From DATFCK01 sp963728975 (GTDB taxonomy: Bacteria > Verrucomicrobiota > Verrucomicrobiia > Chthoniobacterales > UBA10450), in contig CAVSMF010000004.1 in assembly GCA_963728975.1 (NCBI GenBank), forward strand, positions 62,001 through 126,000: 64,000 nt of DNA, read 5' to 3'. The notes under the pieces are model-generated. The model searched no databases. It was not told where the DNA came from and saw only the letters and a program-made list of their open reading frames with translations. Positions 42,717 to 52,011 of the stretch are shown here, piece by piece (position 1 is the first letter of the stretch; each line of letters opens with the position of its first letter). A program made the translations under genes and the position numbers.

Positions 42717-44354
42717 GTGATCGAGAAATTGCAGCACGGGTTGGACATCCTGCACGATCCGAAACGTAACAAGGGAACCGCTTTCACCGAAGCAGAGAGA
42801 GACGCGCTCGGGCTCCGCGGATTGTTACCGGCGCATACCCAAACCCAACCGGAACAGATCAATCGAGCGCTCGCCAATATGCGGCGCAAATCGTCCGCGC
42901 TCGAGCGCTACATCTTTCTTCTCGCCCTGCTGGATCGAAACGAGACGCTCTTTTATCGCACGATCATCGAGAACGTGGAGGAAATGCTGCCCTTGATCTA
43001 CACCCCGACCGTGGGCCAGGCTTGCCAGGAATACAGTCATATTTTCAGAAGAGCCCGCGGCCTTTTCGTTTCCGCCCAGGACCGGGGACGGGTGGCGGAA
43101 GTATTGCGTAACTGGCCCGAAAAAGACGTGCGCGTAATCGTGGTGACGGACGGGGAGAGAATTTTGGGCCTGGGCGACCTCGGCGCGAACGGAATGGGAA
43201 TACCGATTGGCAAACTCATTCTCTACAGTGTCTGCGCCGGCATTCCTCCGGGACAATGTCTTCCCATCACCCTGGATGTCGGCACCAATAACGCGGCTCT
43301 CCTGGCCGATCCGCTTTACCTGGGATTGCACCAGCGTCGACTCCGGGGCGACGATTACAACAGTTTGCTGGACGAGTTCATGACCGCTGCCACCACGATT
43401 TTCCCGCAAGTGCTTGTCCAATTCGAGGATTTCGCGCGCACCAACGCTTTTCATTTGCTAAAAACATATCGGAAACAGATTTGCTCGTTCAATGACGACA
43501 TACAAGGTACGGCGGCCGTCGTGCTGGCGGGCCTCTACGGCGCCTTGCGATTAACAGGCAGAGCATTGGTCGACCAGCAATTTCTATTCTTCGGAGCGGG
43601 CGAAGCGGGAACCGGGATCGCGAACTTGATCGCGGCAGCGATGGCCGAACAAGGTTTGTCTGAGGCAGAAGCCCGTCAGCGTTGTTGGTTTGTGGATTCC
43701 AAAGGACTGGTCGTAAACAGCCGCGACGACCTTGCAGAATATAAGAGGCCATTTGCGCACGACCACGAATTCCTGTCCGATGGAGTCGAGATCATCAAAA
43801 AGCTCAAACCAACCGCCTTGATTGGAACAGCGGGGACGCCGGGAACTTTCTCGCGGCCGATGCTTGAAACCATGGCGAAAATCAATCCGCGGCCGATTGT
43901 TTTTGCGCTGTCCAACCCGACTTCGATGGCGGAATGCACCGCCGAACAGGCTTACGGATGGACCGATGGCCGGGCCGTTTTTGCCAGCGGCAGTCCTTTT
44001 GATCCCGTTACCGTTGAAGGCAAAAAGTTGGTGCCGGCGCAGGGGAACAACGCCTACATATTTCCGGGTATCGGACTCGGCGTAATCACCTGCGGGAGTC
44101 GGCTCGTCACCGACGAAATGTTTTTAGCAGCGGCTCATGTCCTGGCCGGCAAGGTTTCGCAGTCGGATCTCGATCAGGGGAGCGTGTACCCGAGTCTGCG
44201 CACGATCCGCGATGTTTCCGCAGCGGTAGCAGTCGCGGTTGTCGAAATAGCGCGCCGTCAAAACCTGGCGACACGGGATTTGCCGGAAGACCTGTATGCG
44301 CGGATCAGGTCGATGATGTTCGAGCCGAAGTACGCGAGTTATTCAGGCAGCTAA
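42717..44354 (+). CDS. maeA: NAD-dependent malic enzyme
   Basis: 545 residues, starting at GTG 42717. Conserved blocks: YTPTVGQACQEYSHIFRR (with the catalytic tyrosine), VVTDGERILGLGDLGANGMGIPIGKL, the metal site QFEDFARTNAFHLL followed by SFNDDIQGTA, the dinucleotide motif FFGAGEAGTGIA, and ALSNPTSMAECTAEQAY. The length and the motif order are those of the eukaryote-like/SfcA (MaeA) group, which decarboxylates malate to pyruvate with NAD. It is cytoplasmic. No operon partner; its 3' end runs straight into the tandem repeat array. Confidence 0.93.
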   Translation: MIEKLQHGLDILHDPKRNKGTAFTEAERDALGLRGLLPAHTQTQPEQINRALANMRRKSSALERYIFLLALLDRNETLFYRTIIENVEEMLPLIYTPTVGQACQEYSHIFRRARGLFVSAQDRGRVAEVLRNWPEKDVRVIVVTDGERILGLGDLGANGMGIPIGKLILYSVCAGIPPGQCLPITLDVGTNNAALLADPLYLGLHQRRLRGDDYNSLLDEFMTAATTIFPQVLVQFEDFARTNAFHLLKTYRKQICSFNDDIQGTAAVVLAGLYGALRLTGRALVDQQFLFFGAGEAGTGIANLIAAAMAEQGLSEAEARQRCWFVDSKGLVVNSRDDLAEYKRPFAHDHEFLSDGVEIIKKLKPTALIGTAGTPGTFSRPMLETMAKINPRPIVFALSNPTSMAECTAEQAYGWTDGRAVFASGSPFDPVTVEGKKLVPAQGNNAYIFPGIGLGVITCGSRLVTDEMFLAAAHVLAGKVSQSDLDQGSVYPSLRTIRDVSAAVAVAVVEIARRQNLATRDLPEDLYARIRSMMFEPKYASYSGS

Positions 44355-44356
44355 GC

Positions 44357-45702
44357 TCGGTAGATCGAGCAGTCCCTTGCTCGATGCTAAAAACCTGCCG
44401 CCGCAGGCGCACTAATTCCACCAGCAACCCCACATTTCATGACGACAAAATCCCGGTGGATCGAGCAGTCCCTTGCTCGATGCTAAAAACCTGCCGCCGC
44501 AGGCGCACTGATCTCGCTCCAAGGAGCTCAACTTCCCTGACCAAACCAAAATCAGTCAGCGGCTCCGCCGATTCGTTTAACATCGCGCGCGGAGCGCTCG
44601 ATCCACCACCAACCTCACATGGCGACAAAATCGTCGAGCAGTCCCTTGCTCGATGCTAAAAACCTGCCGCCGCAGGCGCACTAATCTCGCTCCAAGGACG
44701 CTCAACTTCTCGGACCAAACCAAAATCAGTGAGCGGCTCCGCCGATTCGTTTAACATCGCGCGCGGAGCGCTCGATCCACCACCAACCTCACATTAACGG
44801 CGACAAGAATCCGGTGGATCGAGCAGTCCCTTGCTCGATGCTAAAAACCTGCCGCCGCAGGCGCACTAATCTCGCTCCAAGGAGCTCAACTTCTCTGACG
44901 AAACCAAAATCAGTCAGCGGCTCCGCCGATTCGTTTAACATCGCGCGCGGAGCGCTCGATCCACCACCAACCTCACATTCACGGCGACAAGAATCCCGGT
45001 GGATCGAGCAGTCCCTTGCTCGATGCTAAAAACCTGCCGCCGCAGGCGCACTAATCTCGCTCCAAGGAGCTCAACTTCTCGGACCAAACCAAAATCAGTC
45101 AGCGGCTCCGCCGATTCGTTTAACATCGCGCGCGGAGCGCTCGATCCACCACCAACCTCACATTAACGGCGACAAGAATCCCGGTGGATCGAGCAGTCCC
45201 TTGCTCGATGCTAAAAACCTGCCGCCGCAGGCGCACTAATCTCGCTCCAAACGCTCAACTTCTCGGACCAAACCAAAATCAGTCAGCGGCTCCGCCGATT
45301 CGTTTAACATCGCGCGCGGAGCGCTCGATCCACCACCAACCTCACATTAACGGCGACAAGATCCCGGTGGATCGAGCAGTCCCTTGCTCGATGCTAAAAA
45401 CCTGCCGCCGCAGGCGCACTAATCTCGCCCCAAGGAGCTCAACTTCCCTGACCAAACCAAAATCAGTCAGCGGCTCCGCCGATTCGTTTAACATCGCGCG
45501 CGGAGCGCTCGATCCACCACCAACCTCACATTAACGGCGACAAAATCCCGGTGGATCGAGCAGTCCCTTGCTCGATGCTAAAAACCTGCCGCCGCAGGCG
45601 CACTAATCTCGCCCCAAGGAGCTCAACTCCCCTGACGAAACCAAAATCAGTCAGCGGCTGCGCCGATTCGTTTAACATCGCGCCCACGGCGCCCGATCCA
45701 CC
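44357..45702. repeat. Tandem array of about seven 185-bp palindrome-rich repeats
   Basis: Unit starts (at GATCGAGCAGTCCC) fall near 44363, 44459, 44632, 44817, 45002, 45187, 45370 and 45554, a period of 183-185 bp after a shortened 96-bp first unit and a 173-bp second. Each unit carries four features. GGTGGATCGAGC near its start is complementary to GCTCGATCCACC near its end. A hairpin TCGAGCA/TGCTCGA, CCTGC/GCAGG and GCGG/CCGC follow inside. The last copy has diverged (CGCCCGATCCACC). Copies are more than 90% alike, so the array is young or homogenised. Period lengths differ by non-multiples of three, so it is not coding. Confidence 0.93.
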
Positions 45703-45791
45703 TGCTGAGCGCTCAATAAATGCCCACTCTTTCACAACCGACGCATAGCCGCTTTCCGGGCTGGTGCGAATATGGCTTAAAGGAAAGCAGC

Positions 45792-47219
45792 ATGAAAACG
45801 ACTCCGGCGACCTGGCCGACCAAGCATAACTGGCGTTACATCGCACGACAATTGCCGCCGAAACGGGCGGCGGCCGAGCGGGCCTGCGACTTTGACGAGA
45901 TTTACGGATTGTTTGATGAAGCCACGGTGCGGGCTCAAGCCAGCCGGTGCATCAATTGCGGAGATCCTCCGTGCGCCAGCACCTGTCCTCTCGGCAACCG
46001 GATCCCGGAGTGGCTCGGCCTTGCCGCGGACGGGAAGTTTTTGGAAGCGGCGGAACTATCGCGCTCGACCAGCAACATGCCCGAAATTTGCAGCCGGGTT
46101 TGCCCCCAGGATCGCTTGTGCGAAGGCGCCTGCACTCTAAATGCGCGCTCGGACCCGGTATCGATCGGGGCGATCGAGAAGTTCATTAACGAATACGCCT
46201 TTGCCCACGACGCAGTGAAAGCGGAAACCGTTTCGCCTAACGGGCATAAGGTGGCCATCGTTGGAAGCGGCCCGGGTGGCATAACCTGCGCCGATCAACT
46301 GTCACGACTCGGTTATGCCGTGACTATTTTTGAATCGCTCGGCCGGGCCGGTGGCCTCCTGGTCAATGGTATTCCGTCGTTCAAACTTGAAAAATCAGTC
46401 GTGGAGCGGCGGCTTGATCTGTTGCGCAAGCGCGGAGTCACCCTCCAATGCGACGTCATGGTCGGGCGCGACATTTCTCTGTCGGACTTGCGCAAGCAGT
46501 TTGACGCCGTCTATCTGGCTATCGGCGCGCAAAAGCCAAAGGAACTGGGCTTCCCCGGCGCCGATTTAGCCGGAGCTTTTCACGCCCTGCCGTTTCTGAT
46601 TCAGAAGAACCTCGGCGATACCTCGTCGGGCGAGTCAATTGAGGTTAAGGGCAAGCGGGTGGCGGTGTTGGGCGGTGGCGATACCGCCATGGATTGTCTC
46701 CGAACCGCTCTGCGTTGCGGCGCGCGGGAGGCCGTTTGCATCTATCGACGGGATCTCGAGAATATGCCGGGGAGCCGCCGCGAATATGTCAACGCCACCG
46801 AGGAAGGCGCCCGTTTCATGTTTCTAACCAATCCGGTCGAGTTGTTAGGCGACGATAATGGCCACGTGGTCAAAGCGCGTTGCGTTCAGATGAAACTGGG
46901 CGAACCGGACGCCAAGGGCCGTCGCAAACCGATAACGATTCCGGGGTCGGAATTCGATGTCCCGGTCGATGTGATCCTGATTGCCTATGGATTCGATCCG
47001 GTCCCGATTTTCGCGGCTGGCAATTCGGATCAGATCGAAGTCAACAAATGGGGAGGCGTGGTCGTCGACGACAATCAGATGACGAGCGTGCCCGGAGTAT
47101 TTGCCGGCGGAGATTTGGTGCGCGGTCCGGACCTGGTCGTCCGCGCCGTACGCGACAGCCGCAAAGCCGCTGCGGGAATTCACAACTATTTGTCGTCCCA
47201 ACCTGCTCTTTCTGCCTGA
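45792..47219 (+). CDS. gltD: Glutamate synthase small (beta) subunit
   Basis: 475 residues from ATG 45792, preceded by AAAGGAAAG; a longer open frame extends upstream into the repeats. The N-terminal Fe-S region has CINCGDPPCASTCPLGN and CSRVCPQDRLCEGAC, giving two 4Fe-4S clusters. FAD-binding motif: VAIVGSGPGGITCADQL, then TIFESLGRAGGLLVNGIPSFKL. NADPH-binding motif: VAVLGGGDTAMDC. C-terminal FAD closure: VFAGGDLVRGPDLVVRAV. GltD passes NADPH electrons to the large subunit GltB to make glutamate from glutamine and 2-oxoglutarate. gltB is not adjacent, so either it lies elsewhere or this is a related oxidoreductase subunit serving another partner. Confidence 0.92.
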   Translation: MKTTPATWPTKHNWRYIARQLPPKRAAAERACDFDEIYGLFDEATVRAQASRCINCGDPPCASTCPLGNRIPEWLGLAADGKFLEAAELSRSTSNMPEICSRVCPQDRLCEGACTLNARSDPVSIGAIEKFINEYAFAHDAVKAETVSPNGHKVAIVGSGPGGITCADQLSRLGYAVTIFESLGRAGGLLVNGIPSFKLEKSVVERRLDLLRKRGVTLQCDVMVGRDISLSDLRKQFDAVYLAIGAQKPKELGFPGADLAGAFHALPFLIQKNLGDTSSGESIEVKGKRVAVLGGGDTAMDCLRTALRCGAREAVCIYRRDLENMPGSRREYVNATEEGARFMFLTNPVELLGDDNGHVVKARCVQMKLGEPDAKGRRKPITIPGSEFDVPVDVILIAYGFDPVPIFAAGNSDQIEVNKWGGVVVDDNQMTSVPGVFAGGDLVRGPDLVVRAVRDSRKAAAGIHNYLSSQPALSA

Positions 47220-47525
47220 CCCGGGTCGTCCGCGTCACGTGCCTGATCTCACCAGAACGATTAGCGCCACACCGCTTTGTAGACCAACAGAGCCGCGAAA
47301 AAGTAGAAGCGGCCTCCTCGCCGCTTTGGGCTTTTGGGAACGCGACCAGAGATCGCGTATACGGTAATTCTCCCATGCGCGGGGGACGGCGCCCGAGGCG
47401 GGAAGCAGACCGAAGCGTTCTGTGTCGGATAAGCAACCCCGCCAGCCCTCGGCCGGAACCCGGCCCGAAAGAGGTCTTGAGATTTGCCGTGAGAAGTCTC
47501 GAATTGTAGCCTGCGTCACCAAAGA
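47220..47525. other. Intergenic region containing a dispersed hairpin repeat
   Basis: 306 bp between gltD and the ABC pair. It holds the repeat copy at 47301-47361. The G/C-rich stretch at 47390-47480 has several short palindromes but no recognised RNA family. A promoter for the ABC pair is expected near its end. Confidence 0.5.
47301..47361 (-). repeat. Second copy of the 61-bp two-hairpin dispersed repeat
   Basis: Reverse orientation relative to 20909-20969. It shares AGTAGAAGCGGC, GCCGCTTT and AACGCGACCAGAGATCGCGT, with both hairpins preserved although the loop of the first differs (CTCCTC against GGGAC). The outer stem is partly lost. Confidence 0.8.
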
Positions 47526-48284
47526 ATGAACCCTGCAATCGAAACCTTCGATTTAACCCGCGACTTCGGATCGTTCCGCGCGGTCGATCACCTGAATTTG
47601 CGGGTCGAGGCCGGATGCTTTTACGGCTTTCTCGGGCCTAACGGCGCCGGCAAGTCCACCACGATCAACATGTTGACCGGCTTGCTTGCGCCCACCGCCG
47701 GCCATATCCGGATCCTGGGCGAAGAGATCAGCGATCCGCGCCGCGCCCTGGAGGTGAAACGACGAGTAGGCGTTGTCCTGGAGGATCTGGCCCTGTTCGA
47801 CAATCTAACCGCACGCGAGTATCTCACGTTCATCGGGCGGATGTATCTGCTGCCGCGCGAAACCGTCCGGGATCGCTGCGATCAACTGCTCGCAATCATG
47901 GAGCTCGATCGGGACGAGAAGAAACTAACGCTCGAATTTTCACACGGCATGAAGAAGAAACTGGCATTGGCCGCCGCCCTGATCCCAAACCCGGATCTGC
48001 TGTTTCTGGACGAACCATTCGAAGGCGTGGACGCAGTCGCCTCTAAGACGTTGCGCGATACGCTCAAGCAATTTGTGAAGCGCGGGGCCACTGTATTTCT
48101 TACTTCGCACGTCCTGGAGATCGTGGAAAAGCTCTGCACCGACGTCGGCATTATCGCGCACGGCCGGCTTGTCCATTCCGGCAAAATGGAAGATGTCCGC
48201 CGCGATGGCTCGCTGGAAGACAAGTTTCTGGCCATCGTTGGCGGCGAACGCGAAGTGCAGAAGTTGAGCTGGCTGGAGAGTTGA
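47526..48284 (+). CDS. ABC transporter ATP-binding protein
   Basis: 252 residues. Walker A GPNGAGKS is at residues 37-44, the signature is the divergent EFSHGMKKKL, Walker B is LLFLDEPFEGVD, and the H-loop is VFLTSHVLE. The regulatory C-terminal stretch (GRLVHSGKMEDVRRDGSLEDKFLAIVGG) is typical of ABC-2 exporters. It works with the membrane protein that begins in overlap (TTGA) at 48281. Nothing indicates the substrate. Confidence 0.92.
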   Translation: MNPAIETFDLTRDFGSFRAVDHLNLRVEAGCFYGFLGPNGAGKSTTINMLTGLLAPTAGHIRILGEEISDPRRALEVKRRVGVVLEDLALFDNLTAREYLTFIGRMYLLPRETVRDRCDQLLAIMELDRDEKKLTLEFSHGMKKKLALAAALIPNPDLLFLDEPFEGVDAVASKTLRDTLKQFVKRGATVFLTSHVLEIVEKLCTDVGIIAHGRLVHSGKMEDVRRDGSLEDKFLAIVGGEREVQKLSWLES

Positions 48285-50005
48285 GTTTGAACTGGGAACA
48301 ACTCAAACTCATTCTGTTGTTGCGGTGGCAATTGACCCGCAACCAATGGGCCCGCAGCCGATACGGTCTGCGCGGAGTCTTTGCCGCAATCATTGTTATT
48401 GCCGCGTCCGTTCTGGCCGGAATCTCTTTTCTGGGCGGATTCCTCGGCGCTTTCTTCGGATTGCGGAATGCTTCCCCCAATATCCTGATGACCGTCTGGC
48501 TGGCGGTAACCGGATTCTTTTTAATGTTTTGGATGATCGGTTTGCTGGTGGAATTGCAGCGCTCGGAAGCGATCGATCTCCAGCGATTGATGCATTTGCC
48601 GGTTGTCCTTCGCCAAATCTTCGTCATCAACTATATCGCATCCCATTTTGCCCTCAGCATTATTGTGACGGTGCCGGCGGTGCTGGGACTGAGCATCGGG
48701 CTCGCGATTGAGCGCGGTCCGATGATGCTCCTGATTTTGCCGCTGGCCTTGAGCATGATTTTCATGATCACGGCCTGGACCTACTGCCTGCGGGGCTGGC
48801 TTGCGGCCATGATGACCAATCCGCGGCGCCGGCGCAGCATCATCATGCTGGTTACGCTCGCCATTGTGTTGATCGGCCAGTTGCCCAACCTCTACTTCAA
48901 TGTTTTGGGCCACGCCCATCTCGGCAGCAAAGTCGGAATCCGCAACAACTTCAACAGACTTTTGGCCGTCCAAAAATTTGTCCCGCCATTTTGGGTTTCA
49001 CTGGGCGCTCGCTCGCTGGCTGAAGGCCGTGCCTGGCCGGCTCTTCTCGGAATTGCCGGGTGTTCAACCATCGGGGCTCTGGGGCTTCGCCGCGCCTATC
49101 GCAGCACCCTGAAATTTTATCACGGCGAAACCGGCAGCAGAGCTTCTGCGGCCCAGCCGCGACGGCCCGGCCGCGAGCCGAAAGCAATTACCTCAGGTAA
49201 GGGCACCGCCCGCTTCCTCGAAATGCGTCTGCCGGGCCTGCCGGAAGAAGCCAGCGCAGTCGCGTCGTGCGCGCTTCGTTCGATTCTTCGCGCACCGGAA
49301 GTCAAGATGGCGTGGGGGATGTCTTTTGTCGTGACTGCGATTGTCGGCGGCTCGATTTTTTTTCGTTCAAGCGCCAGAGTGCCCAATAGTCTGAAACCAT
49401 TCCTGCTTCCGCTGGTGATGGCTTTTGCGCTGCTAACCCTGGTTCAATTTCTATCGAACCAGTTCGGGTTCGATCGGGATGGATTTCGAGCATTCGTTCT
49501 TTCACCGGCAAGACGGCGGGCAATCCTGCTGGGAAAAAATCTTGCGGCGCTGCCGATTGTGACCTGTTCGGGCTTGTTTTGGCTCGTTGTGATAAGTATT
49601 TGGCTGCGACTCTCCATGTTCACGGTGCTGGCCGGCCTGTTTCAAATTGCAAGCATGTCCTTGATCGCAGGAATTTGCGGCAATTTGCTTTCCATTTATA
49701 TGCCTTACCGCATCCAGGCGGCATCGTTGAAACCAACCAAAGTGTCCGGCGCGGTGGGCATAGTGATGGCCCTTAGCCAGTTATTGTTTCCCTTGCTGAT
49801 GTTTCCCGTCTTCCTGCCCCCTCTGGCCGAGCTGTTATGCCGTATCGGAGGAATCGCCCCCGCCATTCCAATCAATCTTCTTCTCTCGATCGGCCTGGCC
49901 GTGCTGATTGCATTGATATACTGGGAACTGCTGCCCTCGCTTGGAAACTTGCTGCAACAGCGCGAGAGAAGAATTCTGGAACTGGTGACGGCCGAAATTG
50001 AGTAA
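48281..50005 (+). CDS. ABC-2-type transporter membrane protein
   Basis: 574 residues from a TTG at 48281 overlapping the ATPase stop. There are about twelve hydrophobic segments in two sets: residues about 25-55, 65-90, 115-140, 145-165, 175-200 and 210-230, then a soluble loop of about 110 residues, then six more from about 345 to 555. The loop (about 260-350) is basic and proline-rich. The double set of six helices suggests a fused dimer-like permease rather than the usual six-helix half. It is the partner of the ATPase at 47526. The substrate is unknown. Confidence 0.8.
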   Translation: MSLNWEQLKLILLLRWQLTRNQWARSRYGLRGVFAAIIVIAASVLAGISFLGGFLGAFFGLRNASPNILMTVWLAVTGFFLMFWMIGLLVELQRSEAIDLQRLMHLPVVLRQIFVINYIASHFALSIIVTVPAVLGLSIGLAIERGPMMLLILPLALSMIFMITAWTYCLRGWLAAMMTNPRRRRSIIMLVTLAIVLIGQLPNLYFNVLGHAHLGSKVGIRNNFNRLLAVQKFVPPFWVSLGARSLAEGRAWPALLGIAGCSTIGALGLRRAYRSTLKFYHGETGSRASAAQPRRPGREPKAITSGKGTARFLEMRLPGLPEEASAVASCALRSILRAPEVKMAWGMSFVVTAIVGGSIFFRSSARVPNSLKPFLLPLVMAFALLTLVQFLSNQFGFDRDGFRAFVLSPARRRAILLGKNLAALPIVTCSGLFWLVVISIWLRLSMFTVLAGLFQIASMSLIAGICGNLLSIYMPYRIQAASLKPTKVSGAVGIVMALSQLLFPLLMFPVFLPPLAELLCRIGGIAPAIPINLLLSIGLAVLIALIYWELLPSLGNLLQQRERRILELVTAEIE

Positions 50006-50144
50006 GGCCGCCGTAATCGAGGAGGAACCCTATCCCGCCTTGCCGACGAGCATCACCAGACCAAAACGCTGAATCGGCGGAAATCCGAGAGAGCGAAAAT
50101 AGCAAACCGGCGGCTAAGACGACTGCCGCCGCGAACATCTGAGA

Positions 50145-50849
50145 TCACGAGTCTCGACGGGCCAGCCAGCGGAAAGCTCGCTTTACGAAATTCCTGGCGT
50201 CTCTCTCGACGCAAACTCCATGAGCAAGAATTAGTTTATCGAAATCCCACGCCAGCAGCTTTTCCAGCGATTGCCGGGCAAGGTTTCGATTGGTGAAAGT
50301 GAGCCTGATATCGGGCGGGACCCCGCCCCCCGGATAGGCAACGCCGGCAAGCTTCCACAGAAGATTCGAAAACGGATGATCCTTCAGTAAGCGGTAATTT
50401 TGGATGAAATCGCCAAAGATGACCGTGCCCGATTGTTTGTGAAAAAAATAGACTTCTTCGACGAACAAGTTGCCTCTGAATACGAGTTGGTCGAGATCGT
50501 CCGCCCAGCCGGGCGGTGGCGCATCTTCCAGAACGCCGGTGAATGGCATATGTTTGAATTGATCAGGTACCTGAGGTGGCGCCCACAGCTCCGCGTCGGG
50601 GAATAACCTGTGCCACAATTCGAGTCGCCAGACGTGCAGCTTGGTCGGAGCGACGAGATATTTCACCGGTCCCAATGCCTTGATCCGGGCAAACGTCTCT
50701 GCCGATACGACCACCGGGGAATTCACCCACAGGGAATGGCCGGTCAGGGTCACGATGACCATGCGCGTGGAAAACGGGATACCGGCGGCGCGAACCGGGG
50801 GGCCATCGACCAGAAAAATGTTTTCAGCAAAAGTCTGGAGACCGGACAT
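50145..50849 (-). CDS. DUF4336-family protein
   Basis: 234 residues. Conserved DUF4336 elements: the start ENIFLVDGPPVRAAGIPFSTRMVIVTL, then LWVNSPVVVSAE, KYLVAPTKLHVWRLELWHRLFPDAELWAPP, and GTVIFGDFIQNY, and the C-terminal 'DFDKLILAHGVCVERDARNFVKRAF'. The pattern is that of a metallo-beta-lactamase-like fold with an altered metal site (H-G near the end, T-K-L-H in the middle). No biochemical role is established. It is a single gene converging on the ABC pair. Confidence 0.8.
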   Translation of the reverse strand: MSGLQTFAENIFLVDGPPVRAAGIPFSTRMVIVTLTGHSLWVNSPVVVSAETFARIKALGPVKYLVAPTKLHVWRLELWHRLFPDAELWAPPQVPDQFKHMPFTGVLEDAPPPGWADDLDQLVFRGNLFVEEVYFFHKQSGTVIFGDFIQNYRLLKDHPFSNLLWKLAGVAYPGGGVPPDIRLTFTNRNLARQSLEKLLAWDFDKLILAHGVCVERDARNFVKRAFRWLARRDS

Positions 50850-51124
50850 AAACGAGTATTGAGAGATTCATCGATCTCGTCGACATGACAAGAGGATGCA
50901 ATAGTGGGACGTTTTGCAGAGCCGTCCCTGCAATTATTTCCCGGTTAAGTGGCCAGCCGGGGTGGTTGAAGGTTTGCGCCGCCCCGGGCAGGCTGCGGGC
51001 AGACCGGAAAACAATTTGCCTATCCGACTACAAAAGGTGGCGTTATGAGCAAGATTGAGAGATTGATCTGCAGAGGCTCAACTCCATTGCAGCGGCGAGA
51101 ATCGATATATCTATATATATACAT
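50850..51124. other. Divergent intergenic region
   Basis: 275 bp between the DUF4336 gene (minus) and the TPR gene (plus), so it should hold promoters for both. The AT-rich run ending ATATATCTATATATATACATATG at 51104-51126 directly precedes the TPR start. It is out of character with the GC-rich surroundings and may lower helix stability near a promoter. Confidence 0.4.
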
Positions 51125-51982
51125 ATGAGTATGAAGATGAATACACCGGCAGTTTGGAAGCGCGCACTAGTCACTTGTCTGGCAACCACCATGGCGGCGG
51201 CGGCGGCCGAGGCAAAAAGCCACCGATCCACTGGGAGCGATCCCGGCGGCCATACCAACAAAGGAGTGAACTTCGCCCGCCACAAGGAATACGACAAAGC
51301 GATCGAGGAGTTTACCAAGGCGATCGCAGCCCAGCCCGACGACGCCAAGAATTACCTGAATCGCGCAACCGTTTACAAACTCACGCACAAATGGGACAAA
51401 GCGCATGCTGACTACGACAAACTGGTTGAACTAAAGCCAAAGGACGAAGACGGCTATATCGGACGGGCCCAGGCTGAACTGGCCCAAAACCAGACGGATG
51501 CCGCTCTGGCCGACCTCAATAAGGCCATCGAGCTTAATCCAAAAGACGTGTCGGCCTATCGTTACCGAGGATACCTTTATCTGCAAAAACAGGACTGGGA
51601 CAAAGCGATCGACGATTACAGCAAATTGCTCGATCGAGCGCCCGGCGACACTCAGGCATTGGAACGGCGCGGGTTCGCTTATCGCAACGCCGGCAAGTAT
51701 GCGCAGGCAGCGGACGATTTTAGCAAATTAATTGAGAAATCACCCAAGGACCCGGAGGCTTATCGCCGCCGGGCATATGCCTACACCAAGCTGAACAAGA
51801 CGGAAAAGGCCGTGGACGATCTGAAAGCACTGCTCAAGCTCAAGCCCGACGATGCCGATGCCAAGGCGCAGTTGCAGGCCATTCAAAGCCGGCATACTTC
51901 ACCCACTCCGGTGCCGTTCAACCCTCGCGGGATGCAACCGCCGACTTCCCCCGCCCCGGCTGCGGGTTCACCTCACCAGTGA
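51125..51982 (+). CDS. Exported TPR-repeat protein
   Basis: 285 residues. A signal peptide is likely at 1-31 (RALVTCLATTMAAAAAEAK). TPR motifs run from about 43 to 255: GVNFARHKEYDKAIEEFTKAI, then GYLYLQKQDWDKAIDDYSKLL and three or four more, roughly six repeats at 34-residue spacing. The C-terminus is proline-rich. TPR proteins assemble other proteins; there is no associated enzyme and the partner is unknown. The ATG at 51125 follows an AT-rich stretch. Confidence 0.82.
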   Translation: MSMKMNTPAVWKRALVTCLATTMAAAAAEAKSHRSTGSDPGGHTNKGVNFARHKEYDKAIEEFTKAIAAQPDDAKNYLNRATVYKLTHKWDKAHADYDKLVELKPKDEDGYIGRAQAELAQNQTDAALADLNKAIELNPKDVSAYRYRGYLYLQKQDWDKAIDDYSKLLDRAPGDTQALERRGFAYRNAGKYAQAADDFSKLIEKSPKDPEAYRRRAYAYTKLNKTEKAVDDLKALLKLKPDDADAKAQLQAIQSRHTSPTPVPFNPRGMQPPTSPAPAAGSPHQ

Positions 51983-52011
51983 CGAAATCAGGGATCTCGC
52001 CGTCCCCCCGG

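Noticed and set aside
44357..45702. Possible CRISPR array
   Set aside because: The repeats are ~185 bp, directly adjoining and nearly identical throughout, with no unique spacers and no cas genes nearby.
44384..45748. Repeated short frames in the tandem array (peptides such as RAVPCSMLKTCRRRRT)
   Set aside because: Frames are not kept across units because unit length is not a multiple of three; there is no start signal and composition follows the hairpins.
47380..47475. Possible SRP RNA-like motif (GGCGGGAAGCAGACC and CCCCGCCAG)
   Set aside because: The conserved SRP loop GUCAGG-x-CCGGAAGG-x-AGCAG is not present in order, and the stem does not close.
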